From NCBI RefSeq assembly GCF_021502725.1, contig NZ_JAKFFS010000006.1:454609-518608 (forward strand): a stretch of DNA of 64,000 bases. The letters are read 5' to 3'. The position numbers and the translations under genes are program-made. The notes below the pieces were generated by a model. It made no database searches, was not told the DNA's origin, and saw only the letters and a list, made by a program, of their open reading frames with translations. Source of the DNA: Dyadobacter sp. CY345. Lineage in GTDB: Bacteria > Bacteroidota > Bacteroidia > Cytophagales > Spirosomataceae. Positions 42,901-50,764 of the stretch are shown in pieces; position 1 is the stretch's first letter; the number at the start of each line of letters is the position of its first letter.

Positions 42901-43949
42901 TGGAATTTATTGAGAAAATAATAAGATCTCATGAACCAAATATCCCCCGAACCGGACAAGTTGACAAGGACCATGCTCAACTGAAAAAATATTATAAGGA
43001 AATAGACTTTTCAAAACCAGACGAAAAAACAAACTCGTTCGATAAAACATTAGACGATTTCAGAGAAAAAATAAAACTAGGCAAGGATACTCAATCACTG
43101 ATCGTTATTCACCACTTTGAACACAATTTCAAAGATTCTGCTTCCAATCTGGAAAAACTTAAAAAACTGGAAGATATCTATCGTACAGCCAAGGAAAAAA
43201 ATCAAAAAATATTGATTTTATCAACGATCCATCCCGGCACTTTGATTGAAGCATTAGACGAATCTGACGATAAAAAAACGGATCACAAGACCAGCGAAAG
43301 ATGGCAGGTTTTGTTGGCGAACTTCCGTATGATAAGTCAAAAACTCCAAAGATTTTCTGTGCCCGATGCGAACCTGACATCTGCGATATACAAAGAAACG
43401 CAGTATACGGATTATGCAAATAAGCTTGCCGAGCCTGCAATGCGAATTTTTAAGGCGAATTTACCAAATGATGAAGAAAACATATCGTATAAATTGCAGT
43501 TGACTTCCTATCATTTTTACGGAGCCTTGTGGCAATCTTTTTCCAAAGAAGAAAAGTTTATGTTATATGACCTTGCAGAAGACGGACTGGTCAATTCTTA
43601 TGATAAAAACACACTTTATCTTCTTTTGGAAAAAGGGATCGTGGTTCAAAACAACGGTATGTTGAAAATATTTAGCCGTGGTTTTCGGAGTTATATTCTT
43701 GCTGGCCTGGGGAGCTATGAAATGGAGAAGTTAATTGAAAAAATTAACGATAATCGGAACTGGAATAAAATTAAACTTCCACTTACCCTGGTTTCTATTG
43801 CCATTATCGGTTTTCTGTTTTCATCCCAACATGAAACCAGCACTAAATTATTGACGTCCCTGGGAGCGCTGGCAACGATATTACCAACAATCATCAACTT
43901 TTTATCTTCTATGGGAGGTGATGGTTCTTCTCAAAAAGGAAAAGGATAA
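39978..43949 (+). CDS. Giant membrane sensor-like protein with NTPase-like/winged-helix C-terminus
   Basis: A 1323-residue protein unlike its neighbours. One helix (about 18-38) is followed by an extracytoplasmic region (40-235), two helices (about 242-265 and 278-298), and a second Cache-like extracytoplasmic region (about 300-555; FDRIFWMNEKGVEINAWKSD, YSFAFVDKSGKVLYHSK). A block of about six helices (about 565-775), another outer loop, and a final helix near 905-930 follow. The cytoplasmic part (about 935-1280) looks like an AAA/STAND NTPase: SLIVIHHFEHNFKD as Walker B, KILILSTIHPGT as sensor strand, and a winged helix FSKEEKFMLYDLAEDGLVNS to GFRSYILAGL. The expected P-loop site, NFVFLIKTPGADPLEF, has no GxxxxGK[ST]. 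Two terminal helices end the protein. A signal-transducing pseudo-NTPase is the best guess. An ATG at 40002 is an alternative start. Confidence 0.75.
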   Translation: MQKGFSIMKSFLPSREQIPIMVTLAILLSLGAMYYYNYLPASQTNVNRWKFRTLQNVNDNIRAKMDNGYMLLENYLKPGLDKISYHKENKNIKLLKDLPLDTISLVTDKKDTIPKFSITDDNQLLITRMDSAGNLRISLRYKFDDFLKPLLPDFVFDHYIVVNDKAVVYQTFSSGLDYSADSLQKYLTKTSGTTIKDKEFGGISYKLFMQPVVYDSSTKFIVIGLLTQEHYDQETSKLAPSVILLLITLFTFIVITFPVIKIYNLRKEDRLTITDALSSTVVLMAMMSLLFFIFIKYDFLFTEEVKEDPKRVVAKGLETAFLKEVKDGIDKLSSFDCMATESKIIDTLYGIGKYRSSNTGKAQNDCVETMASALDFDRIFWMNEKGVEINAWKSDSIEVFFPGKFAKRAYFKTISQKLGYSSYPQLRSKFYVDQIYSWIDGKFFTVLAIPSNVPGMKVVAITINLLSLDSLKIIPGYSFAFVDKSGKVLYHSKRSKNLNENLLLEFSESDRLAGAIKTESSSNFKTDYFGHKYDVYIQPISMLPYHLVIMDDLMYKEYRDIDVYSFTFSMQFTLFLFFTIQMLAVFFASSHRSLYKLQLFETSWVGPKKSSHKEYILATIFNLYIAALLCLFSYDTVMSRFYITFFAISLLPVFLNLLFVKKYYAEENIILSKYKMRAMLCALSFPVALSLLSPFVLGDSLSNLLEFQILCIFPILIVLNFGKTFVDVTKFIESLASKTKYNQTFTALIFSGIVVTNGIPIIIFFTSSFNYDQHLIARSKQLELAKNLHNNTIEVGRKNNFTPYDIYKDSLWVKNVGTKKPSDTLETREDRQAARFLNDFRVYQSGHLLNIKDLYTTKRSGRFYFFNNIMRQVTAEKDSTVTNIQQEGDSSILLESSALNFSFPSLLRINGIIFWFVFGGLLTAILFLIYNLVNKIYSLKLPETKNWEYIDDEILTNKELNNFVFLIKTPGADPLEFIEKIIRSHEPNIPRTGQVDKDHAQLKKYYKEIDFSKPDEKTNSFDKTLDDFREKIKLGKDTQSLIVIHHFEHNFKDSASNLEKLKKLEDIYRTAKEKNQKILILSTIHPGTLIEALDESDDKKTDHKTSERWQVLLANFRMISQKLQRFSVPDANLTSAIYKETQYTDYANKLAEPAMRIFKANLPNDEENISYKLQLTSYHFYGALWQSFSKEEKFMLYDLAEDGLVNSYDKNTLYLLLEKGIVVQNNGMLKIFSRGFRSYILAGLGSYEMEKLIEKINDNRNWNKIKLPLTLVSIAIIGFLFSSQHETSTKLLTSLGALATILPTIINFLSSMGGDGSSQKGKG

Positions 43950-44011
43950 ATGAAATTCTTACATGAAATGTTTATCTACCAGTGTTCAATACTCGAAAGA
44001 CTGTAACAGAT

Positions 44012-44536
44012 CTACTGCAATAAATACCTATCTTTCAACAAATTACAATGATGAATATTATGGCCAACCGCCATCCATCCTAAACTTCTTGCGGTGTAAG
44101 GCACTTCCCTGGTGAAACCTTTGAAGTCAAGCATTTCATTGGTCATACCTTTAAAAAGCGTAATCGTCGCATTTCTGATTGATAAAAGTTCTTCGGCGAT
44201 GTCTTCCAAAGTTCTGTTCTGCGCGTTAAAATCTTTGTTATATTCTTGGCCCTGAGGAACTTCAAGTAATACATTTATCTGCCGGGAATAACAAAAAGCT
44301 TTATAAGCATAATAACGCTCATCATCCGCAAGGTGGATAAAAACCTGTTTGACCGTCCATTTATTTTCAGCATAAGCAAAATTTTCGAGCGATGCCGGGA
44401 CGGAAGCGATAATGTCCAGCATCTGGCTTTTATTATTTTCCAATGCCTCTATCAAATTGTTCCCAGGCGCCAGATTCAGGAAATATGGATACCAATGTGG
44501 AGCATCTTCCAGCTTCGGACGGCCAATTATTTTCAT
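44012..44536 (-). CDS. DinB family protein
   Basis: A 174-residue four-helix-bundle protein of the DinB/YfiT metal-dependent family. The three His ligands appear in IHLADDERYYAYK and GHNIHHCNLLKDR (H-x3-H pattern). Such proteins are often thiol- or metal-dependent transferases; the substrate is unknown. No signal peptide. It starts with MKIIGRPKLEDAPHWYPYF, and a 14-bp direct repeat lies upstream of it. Confidence 0.88.
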   Translation of the reverse strand: MKIIGRPKLEDAPHWYPYFLNLAPGNNLIEALENNKSQMLDIIASVPASLENFAYAENKWTVKQVFIHLADDERYYAYKAFCYSRQINVLLEVPQGQEYNKDFNAQNRTLEDIAEELLSIRNATITLFKGMTNEMLDFKGFTREVPYTARSLGWMAVGHNIHHCNLLKDRYLLQ

Positions 44537-44628
44537 TTTTTGGATTTGTAATAATTCGAAATAATTTGTTACCTGGCGTAAGTTTCGACCCTATGAAGCA
44601 GATAACGTGGAGAGATCAGCCGACGTTA

Positions 44629-44661
44629 ATTTTAGGCCAAATGTCATATTTTAGGCCAAAT
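44629..44661. repeat. 14-bp direct repeat upstream of dinB-like gene
   Basis: ATTTTAGGCCAAAT occurs at 44629-44642 and 44648-44661, a 19-bp period (about two helical turns), about 93-125 bp upstream of the DinB-family start. Repeat spacing of two turns suggests a paired operator site (inference). Confidence 0.45.
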
Positions 44662-44736
44662 TGGTTGCTTAATATGGTATCAGATCAAGTGTGATTTGAT
44701 TTAAAATAAATGATCTTTATTAAGATTCTCACTACG

Positions 44737-47598
44737 CTATTTTCCTAAAACCTTTCCGATCAGCATTTGGGTTTCATGATGTTCATGCGAATTCCTTTTG
44801 CCCAGGCGGTCATTAAATTCTTTAAGCACTTTTCTGGATTCTTCCGTCCCGATTGCTCCTATTCGTTGGATCGTGTACGGTAAAATTTTAGGCAACTTCG
44901 CTGTTTCAGCCACTTGCAGAGCACGTTTCATATCGATAGCTGCCATGGGTTCAAATGCAAACCAAACCATAAGCGGCAGATTATGGTCATTCTTGTCTTC
45001 TGTTTTCTGAACCAATGCCTCCATCACCTCCCAGCGCCGGGAAGGCTCTAATCGAAGCATTGCCGAAGTCAGGTATAGTCTCACCAATGCTGAATTATCA
45101 GTTTTTGCAAGTCCGGCGAAAAGTTTCAATGTTTCAGAAGATGCATTTTTATTTTCAACCAAAAGCTGAATTGCCCAGCTTCTCAAATATTCATTTTCAT
45201 GGGCGAGCAAATTTGTCAAGTCTTTTTCAGTAAGCCCCTTTGTCACATGCAGTGTCCAGAGCGCTCTTAGTTTTCGAGTCGGATCCGGATTTTCGGAGAG
45301 AATTTCTTTCAGCGCCTTATGTACTTTTTTATTTGGCCCACGCTCCTGCAAAATCGTTCTTGCCTGTCTGACATACCATTCATTGGCATTCAACTGGTAA
45401 TTTACAAGGTCCGTATCTGACGCTTTGGAAAGGTCAACTTTCACCCATTTATCATTTTCATGCGTGATCTTAAAAATCCTTCCCATCGTTTTATTATGCA
45501 CGTCCGGGTTTGGACTGTGGCATTGATTTTTGTCATACCAATCGATCGCATAAACCGAGCCGCTCGGGTCATATTTAAAATTCAGCCACTGCGACCATGA
45601 GTCGTTCATGGACAAAAAATCGTTTTTGTGCGTCGCTTCATATCCTGATCCGGACCGCGTTAAATGATCGATATTTAACTTCGCGCCATTGATATTATTC
45701 ATAAAAATTTCATTCCGATATTCCTTCGGCCAGGTATCGCCGCCTAAATAAATCATTGCTCCGGCATGGGCATGACCACCGCCCGCAGAAGCAGACCTAA
45801 AATTTCCAGCATGTGGTCCACGGTCACCTACCCAATGCACATGATCAGCGATGGTTTTGATGTCATCATAAGTATATGGATTAAAATGCTGGTCTGCCTG
45901 CCGCTGATACCTGGCGCCCTGGATCACGTGATACATGTGCGGAATCACGCAAACGGTGATAAAAGGGTGCCCGTAATCGTTGAAATCAATTCCCCAGGGA
46001 TTACTTGAACCTTCCGCAAACACTTCGAATGCCTGGCTGGTCGGATGATATCGCCAGACGCCTGCATTAAGTTTCGTGCGTTCGGCATCCGTAGCACCAG
46101 GTTTTCCAACATTCGAATGTGTGAAAATACCATGCGTTCCATACAGCCAACCATCAGGTCCCCACCTTAAATTATTGAGTACCTCATGCGTATCCTGGGT
46201 TCCCCAGCCGTCAAGCAGTTTCTGTGGAGGACCGGCGGGTTTGTCATTTTTTGCGTCAATTGGAATAAATAAAAGATAAGGTGCAGCTCCCAGCCAAACA
46301 CCGCCCATACCCACCTCAATTCCACTTACCAAGTTAAGTCCTTCGGTAAAGATCTTTCTATTGTCAAGCGTTCCATCACCATCCGTATCTTCAAAAATCA
46401 AAATACGATCTCTCCCTTGTCCTTCCGGAGCCGGAACGGGATACGTATGTCCCTCAACCACCCAGAGACGGCCTTTTGAATCAATTGTAAAACTGATGGG
46501 ACGGATAATTTCCGGCTCTGAAGCTGCCAACGTAATTTTAAATCCTTTTTGCAAAGTCATCGCCTTCGCGGCATCCGGTCCGGAAAGACCAGCATTTGAT
46601 ACCGGGTCCAACGGAGGAAGAATAATAATATCCTTTGGTTTCAGTTCATTGGGAAAATCCGGACGGGTCGGATAAAACAAAAATTCGTCAAAGTTGATAT
46701 GCGCCCATTTGTCGTTTGGAATATAGGGTATCTGAGATATTCCGGTTTCATTATCAACAATACGAATAAAAATTTCCTGATTCAAATAGTCCTGCAAATC
46801 CACAGCAGCCGGCTGCAAAGTTGCCCGCCCCTGCCCTGTTATATTGTAAATCACACGATCTGTTCCAGCAAGTACCAGCTCGATACGCGTATCCTGCAAT
46901 GCGCCGCCGGAAACGCGAAAAGCCGCAAACGGCTGCGTCACTAGAAATGAAGCCGAAGTCAATGTTCCTGTCAGCCTGGAATTAACTGTTCCGCCACTGC
47001 TCAAAAAATATTTCCCTTCGAAACCTATATGCATTTCTTTTTCGTGCAGCGGCGACGGATCCTCTTTGATCAGTGCATTTGTGAAAGCATCACCGGTAGC
47101 TGTCCAGTCTTGCAGCGTTCCTGTTTCAAAATTCAGGTTAAGCGGCTTGCCGTTTTTCATGGGCAGCTGGCCAGGAATTGTTTTGTCAGAAATTAAACCA
47201 TCTACTACTTCAAAATTTCCAACCATTCCGGCCGCGCGATGCCCCGGTACGGAGCAGTAGTATGTATCGTTTTGCGAAGCTTTAAATACAATACTTGTAG
47301 TGGCGCCTTTTTCGATGATCACTTTACTTTTCAATCCCAGTTTTTCCAGAGAAATATCGTGTGTCATTAATTCGCCATTGGTTATCGCAATTCTGACACG
47401 ATCGCCCTTATTAGCTTTCAGGGTTGGATTTCGCGCGCCGTCCGGTGCAAAAAATCCCAGCATCGTTGCTTCCAAAGCATAATCACGATCAAATTTTGTC
47501 GTATCTGATACTGATCTGGACTGGGGTATGGCTTTGCAGAAACCAGCCGATAGTACAATTGAGAAAGAAAAGTAAATGAAAAAACGAAATGCGGACAT
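44737..47598 (-). CDS. Cupredoxin-PVC-type dehydrogenase-HEAT repeat fusion protein, exported
   Basis: A 953-residue exported protein. A signal peptide is followed by a blue-copper (plastocyanin/azurin-like) domain with ligands H80 (MTHDIS), C115, H120 and M125 (YYCSVPGHRAAGM). Residues about 150-320 form a galactose-binding-like beta region (DWTATGDAFTNAL). The next ~400 residues are a PVC-type putative membrane-bound dehydrogenase beta-propeller: LAASEPEIIRPISFTIDSKG, RILIFEDTDGDGTLDNRKIF and WGIDFNDYGHPFIT. The end is built of HEAT-like repeats (LLAHENEYLRSWAIQLLVEN). Unlike many relatives, no CxxCH cytochrome motif is present, so copper rather than haem may take the electrons. Substrate unknown, often sugar-like. 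Confidence 0.82.
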   Translation of the reverse strand: MSAFRFFIYFSFSIVLSAGFCKAIPQSRSVSDTTKFDRDYALEATMLGFFAPDGARNPTLKANKGDRVRIAITNGELMTHDISLEKLGLKSKVIIEKGATTSIVFKASQNDTYYCSVPGHRAAGMVGNFEVVDGLISDKTIPGQLPMKNGKPLNLNFETGTLQDWTATGDAFTNALIKEDPSPLHEKEMHIGFEGKYFLSSGGTVNSRLTGTLTSASFLVTQPFAAFRVSGGALQDTRIELVLAGTDRVIYNITGQGRATLQPAAVDLQDYLNQEIFIRIVDNETGISQIPYIPNDKWAHINFDEFLFYPTRPDFPNELKPKDIIILPPLDPVSNAGLSGPDAAKAMTLQKGFKITLAASEPEIIRPISFTIDSKGRLWVVEGHTYPVPAPEGQGRDRILIFEDTDGDGTLDNRKIFTEGLNLVSGIEVGMGGVWLGAAPYLLFIPIDAKNDKPAGPPQKLLDGWGTQDTHEVLNNLRWGPDGWLYGTHGIFTHSNVGKPGATDAERTKLNAGVWRYHPTSQAFEVFAEGSSNPWGIDFNDYGHPFITVCVIPHMYHVIQGARYQRQADQHFNPYTYDDIKTIADHVHWVGDRGPHAGNFRSASAGGGHAHAGAMIYLGGDTWPKEYRNEIFMNNINGAKLNIDHLTRSGSGYEATHKNDFLSMNDSWSQWLNFKYDPSGSVYAIDWYDKNQCHSPNPDVHNKTMGRIFKITHENDKWVKVDLSKASDTDLVNYQLNANEWYVRQARTILQERGPNKKVHKALKEILSENPDPTRKLRALWTLHVTKGLTEKDLTNLLAHENEYLRSWAIQLLVENKNASSETLKLFAGLAKTDNSALVRLYLTSAMLRLEPSRRWEVMEALVQKTEDKNDHNLPLMVWFAFEPMAAIDMKRALQVAETAKLPKILPYTIQRIGAIGTEESRKVLKEFNDRLGKRNSHEHHETQMLIGKVLGK

Positions 47599-47738
47599 AA
47601 CACTAGCATTAAGTATGGTAGGAATAATCGTTTTTATATAAGCTGACCGACGATTATAAATACTCGTTTATGAAGCCGTAATTATGAAAATTCAGAGGGA
47701 GAATTAAATTAATAATTTATTATTTTATCCTTTGAAAG

Positions 47739-49028
47739 TTACAAACCAAAACCAACATTATCTAGAACGAAATCGTTGCTCGTTTTCTTTCTGACCGGTA
47801 AAGTAATTGAAAATGAGGTTCCTTTGTCTAAATCAGAATGCGCCTTTATAACGCCTCCGTGGTTACGGATAATTTTCCGGCAATACGATAATCCGATACC
47901 TTTTCCTTCCGGAACCTGATCATACGGCAGATGTGCGAAAATGTCAAAAATCTTTTCAAGCTGCGACTGTTCAATTCCGATCCCGTTGTCTTTCAGAATA
48001 ATCTCGAAATATTTCCCTGCCTTACCATTTGATAGCGGATGTTCTATTAAATCTACTTCAATGTCCCTGGCAAAAATGTCAATTACAGGAATTTGATCTC
48101 TTCTGGAAAATTTCAAAGCATTATTGATCAGATGAAAAAACAACTGCTCCATTTGAAGAGGTATTGCCTGAACAGAGGGGAGAAATCCGACATTTAAAAT
48201 TGCATTTTTTGCACGCAAATCGCCGCGCAACTGTACGCTGACATCCGTAATGATCTTGTTCAGATCTACGTTTTCAAATGAAGACTCTTTGTAATCCAGA
48301 TCCGAAAACTCAGAAAGATCCTTGATCATCATGGAAAAACGCTGTGCGCTGGAAGAAACTTTTACTGCGAGTTCCCTGGCCTTTTGAAGATCCGACGCCT
48401 CGGTAGCAACCACCAGCATATCGCTGAACATACGGATTTTGCGAAGTGGCTCCTGAAGGTTGTGATCTGAGATATGTTTATATTGACGGTTTTCGTCTGC
48501 CGAATGTGTCAGTTGCCGACTTAATTCCTGTACCGTAAAATTGCTCTGATTCAGCAAATCCATGCTCTGCAAATGAAAAGCAATCAGGTCCGTAAAGAGA
48601 TTGAACATACCGATAATCTTAGCATCGCTAAGTTTGGCAGGATTGGGATCTATTGCACAAAGCGTACCAAAAAACTCTCCATTTTTCAGAAAAATAGGCA
48701 CCGAAATATAACTTTGAAAGCCATAAATCCTTGGTGTGTGGTGATTGACATAGTCGCTCTCGCTCACATTATCTATCACAACGGCGCGCTGACTATCGCG
48801 AATTTCATTACAAATGGTTGTCTCAATTTCTAACTCACTACCAGATACCAAGCCAAAATTGATATCATCCTGCACGCTGCATGCAATCCATCTGTCTTGT
48901 GTCACCCGGGCGATGGCCGCAAATCCCATACCTGTTGCTTTGCAGATTACGTCCAGGATCGTCGCAACAATTGGTATTTTATTTACTTTCTCAATATCAG
49001 AAGCAAGTTTTTCCTCAGTAGACATCAT
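47739..49028 (-). CDS. GAF-domain sensor histidine kinase
   Basis: A 429-residue soluble sensor kinase. Residues about 15-175 form a GAF domain (IDNVSESDYVNHHTPRIYGF, YISVPIFLKNGEFFGTLCAI). The dimerisation/phospho-acceptor helix is HISDHNLQEPLRKIRMFSDM; the His aligns with the H-box of the SHDLQEPLRK group, but the next residue is Asn instead of Asp. The ATPase domain has the N-box (FHLINNALKFSR), G1 (ILKDNGIGIEQ) and G2 (GKGIGLSYCRKI). No membrane segment or receiver domain. The partner response regulator is not adjacent. Confidence 0.88.
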   Translation of the reverse strand: MMSTEEKLASDIEKVNKIPIVATILDVICKATGMGFAAIARVTQDRWIACSVQDDINFGLVSGSELEIETTICNEIRDSQRAVVIDNVSESDYVNHHTPRIYGFQSYISVPIFLKNGEFFGTLCAIDPNPAKLSDAKIIGMFNLFTDLIAFHLQSMDLLNQSNFTVQELSRQLTHSADENRQYKHISDHNLQEPLRKIRMFSDMLVVATEASDLQKARELAVKVSSSAQRFSMMIKDLSEFSDLDYKESSFENVDLNKIITDVSVQLRGDLRAKNAILNVGFLPSVQAIPLQMEQLFFHLINNALKFSRRDQIPVIDIFARDIEVDLIEHPLSNGKAGKYFEIILKDNGIGIEQSQLEKIFDIFAHLPYDQVPEGKGIGLSYCRKIIRNHGGVIKAHSDLDKGTSFSITLPVRKKTSNDFVLDNVGFGL

Positions 49029-49261
49029 CCCTAGTTGTGTGATTTCAAAACGTTTGTAACGAATATAAGCAATAGATCACAAGAAAAGTTCATAACGCAC
49101 CAAGCGTAAACGTTGTTGAGAAATCTTCTAAATATCAGGTAATCAGTTATTAGAGAAACCTTAATCGCATCTTAATCCCATTCTTAAACTTAACCATTGT
49201 AAACTGGTTTTCTGTGGCACGGCGTTGTGATAATTCCAAATAAGTCCGCCCTGACAATAAA
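49029..49261. other. Intergenic region
   Basis: Non-coding gap next to the kinase start, AT-rich, with no recognised motif. Confidence 0.35.
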
Positions 49262-49292
49262 AAAAAGATAACCGTCGGACGATTATCTTTTT
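49262..49292 (-). terminator. Intrinsic terminator of ENPP-like gene
   Basis: AAAAAGATAA (49262-49271) pairs with TTATCTTTTT (49283-49292), just after the stop of the phosphodiesterase gene at 49326, with a T-rich tail on the minus strand. Confidence 0.8.
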
Positions 49293-49325
49293 AAAAAATT
49301 GAAAATATTTTGCGTTCGCCGCTTA

Positions 49326-50675
49326 CTACTCTTTTACCAGAAGCCCTGGATATAGTGTCCCGTCGGCAGATGGGAAATCGATTTTCAGCAGTTTGGCAAT
49401 GAGTGGAGCGATGTCTTGCAATCCCATTTCCGGAATTACTGCCCCCTTTTTTATACCATTTCCAAAAACAACAAAACCGGTCTGAATTTCCTTAAAATCA
49501 GGAAAGAATCCATGCGTCCCTCCGCTTGCCGGACGTACCAGATCGCCTGTTGCTGCGTTACCAAAAGTTAATCCTTGTTTGGGTGCAAGCGCAAGACTTG
49601 CATTAGGATCAGAACCTACGACATCAAGTGCATTTCTGTCTTTTACAGTAAACATCGACTGCTGCGCTACAGATAATTTATTTAAAATTGTCTTTACCTT
49701 TTCCAAAGTTGCCTTGTCATTTTTATCTTTCAAATGCAGAAACGAAGAACCTCCGGAAGCGTGGAAATATGCCTTCCAGTTTTCTTTGTGATTTGGATCA
49801 TAAAGACCTGCCTGAGCAAGCAGAACATTTGGCGAAATAGACGAATGAATATCAACAAAACCATGGTCGCCCGTAACGATAATTGTTGTTTTTTCTTTAA
49901 TACCCGCCTTTTCAACTGCTTCAAGAATCGCCTTAATTCCTCTGTCCACACTTGAAAGCGCTGCGCGAACTTTATCTCCGTCTCTTCCTTCTTCATGTTC
50001 AAAATGGTCAACCGCGACCAAGTGAACAGCCAGAAATGAAGGTTTATATTGTCTGATAATGTAACTGCTCATTCTGGAAAGATTATCATCGATACTCAAA
50101 TAATCTCCGTCAAAATCAATTTCTTCAAGCTTACCAACCGCGTTTTGCTGAACTTCTTCGTAAAAGCCTTTTGGGAAAGAATGCTCGGAAAGCGCTTTGG
50201 TCATATTCCTTTTTCCACCTTTTGTCTCCGGCAGATACCAGTATTCGGGAATGTTATAAGTCGCTGGTCCGCCAACCGAAACCGGCCAGAAAACCGATGC
50301 TGTTTTCAAACCCTTTTCCTTGGCAGCACTGAATATGGTCGGGACTTTTATATTAGAATAATCCCAGTTCCACTTTCCGGTAACTTCCAGCGGTTCAGAT
50401 GGCACGTTATAGTAAACGCCGTGTTTGATCGGTTTCACACCAGTGATCATCGTCGTGTGTGAAGGATAAGTAACGGTTGGAAAAACACCTGTTACACCAT
50501 CGGCATAGGCTCCGGTTTTCATGGCCTGACGAAGATTCACCATCGACCAGGATGCATCTTTGTAAAACTCAGGTCTTAAACCATCGATACTAATTAAAAT
50601 TACATGCGCGTCCTGGGCCATTACGCTGGCAAAAGACAAGGCAGATAACGCAAGAATTGAAAATATTTTTTTCAT
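49326..50675 (-). CDS. Exported ENPP-like nucleotide pyrophosphatase/phosphodiesterase
   Basis: A 449-residue exported enzyme of the alkaline phosphatase superfamily, close to ectonucleotide pyrophosphatase/phosphodiesterase. The start MKKIFSILALSALSFASVMA gives a clear signal peptide; the longer frame does not. Both zinc sites can be traced: D31 (LISIDGLRPEF), the nucleophile T69 (FPTVTYPSHTTMITG), D and H in LVAVDHFEHEEG, DH in VTGDHGFVDIHSS and H in GGTHGFFPDFKE. It releases nucleotides or phosphodiesters in the periplasm or outside. It is directly downstream of a TonB-dependent receptor, separated by a terminator. Confidence 0.88.
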   Translation of the reverse strand: MKKIFSILALSALSFASVMAQDAHVILISIDGLRPEFYKDASWSMVNLRQAMKTGAYADGVTGVFPTVTYPSHTTMITGVKPIKHGVYYNVPSEPLEVTGKWNWDYSNIKVPTIFSAAKEKGLKTASVFWPVSVGGPATYNIPEYWYLPETKGGKRNMTKALSEHSFPKGFYEEVQQNAVGKLEEIDFDGDYLSIDDNLSRMSSYIIRQYKPSFLAVHLVAVDHFEHEEGRDGDKVRAALSSVDRGIKAILEAVEKAGIKEKTTIIVTGDHGFVDIHSSISPNVLLAQAGLYDPNHKENWKAYFHASGGSSFLHLKDKNDKATLEKVKTILNKLSVAQQSMFTVKDRNALDVVGSDPNASLALAPKQGLTFGNAATGDLVRPASGGTHGFFPDFKEIQTGFVVFGNGIKKGAVIPEMGLQDIAPLIAKLLKIDFPSADGTLYPGLLVKE

Positions 50676-50708
50676 GAATATGGTGAAGTAAGCCATTAAA
50701 CAATTAAA

Positions 50709-50746
50709 AAAGCATGGATAACAATCGATGATGTTATCCATGCTTT
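50709..50746 (-). terminator. Terminator or read-through hairpin after TonB receptor
   Basis: AAAGCATGGATAAC (50709-50722) pairs perfectly with GTTATCCATGCTTT (50733-50746). It lies in the ~90-bp gap between the receptor and phosphodiesterase genes, followed by TTTTTAATTG on the minus strand. Confidence 0.75.
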
Positions 50747-50764
50747 CCCATTTTAACTTAAAAA

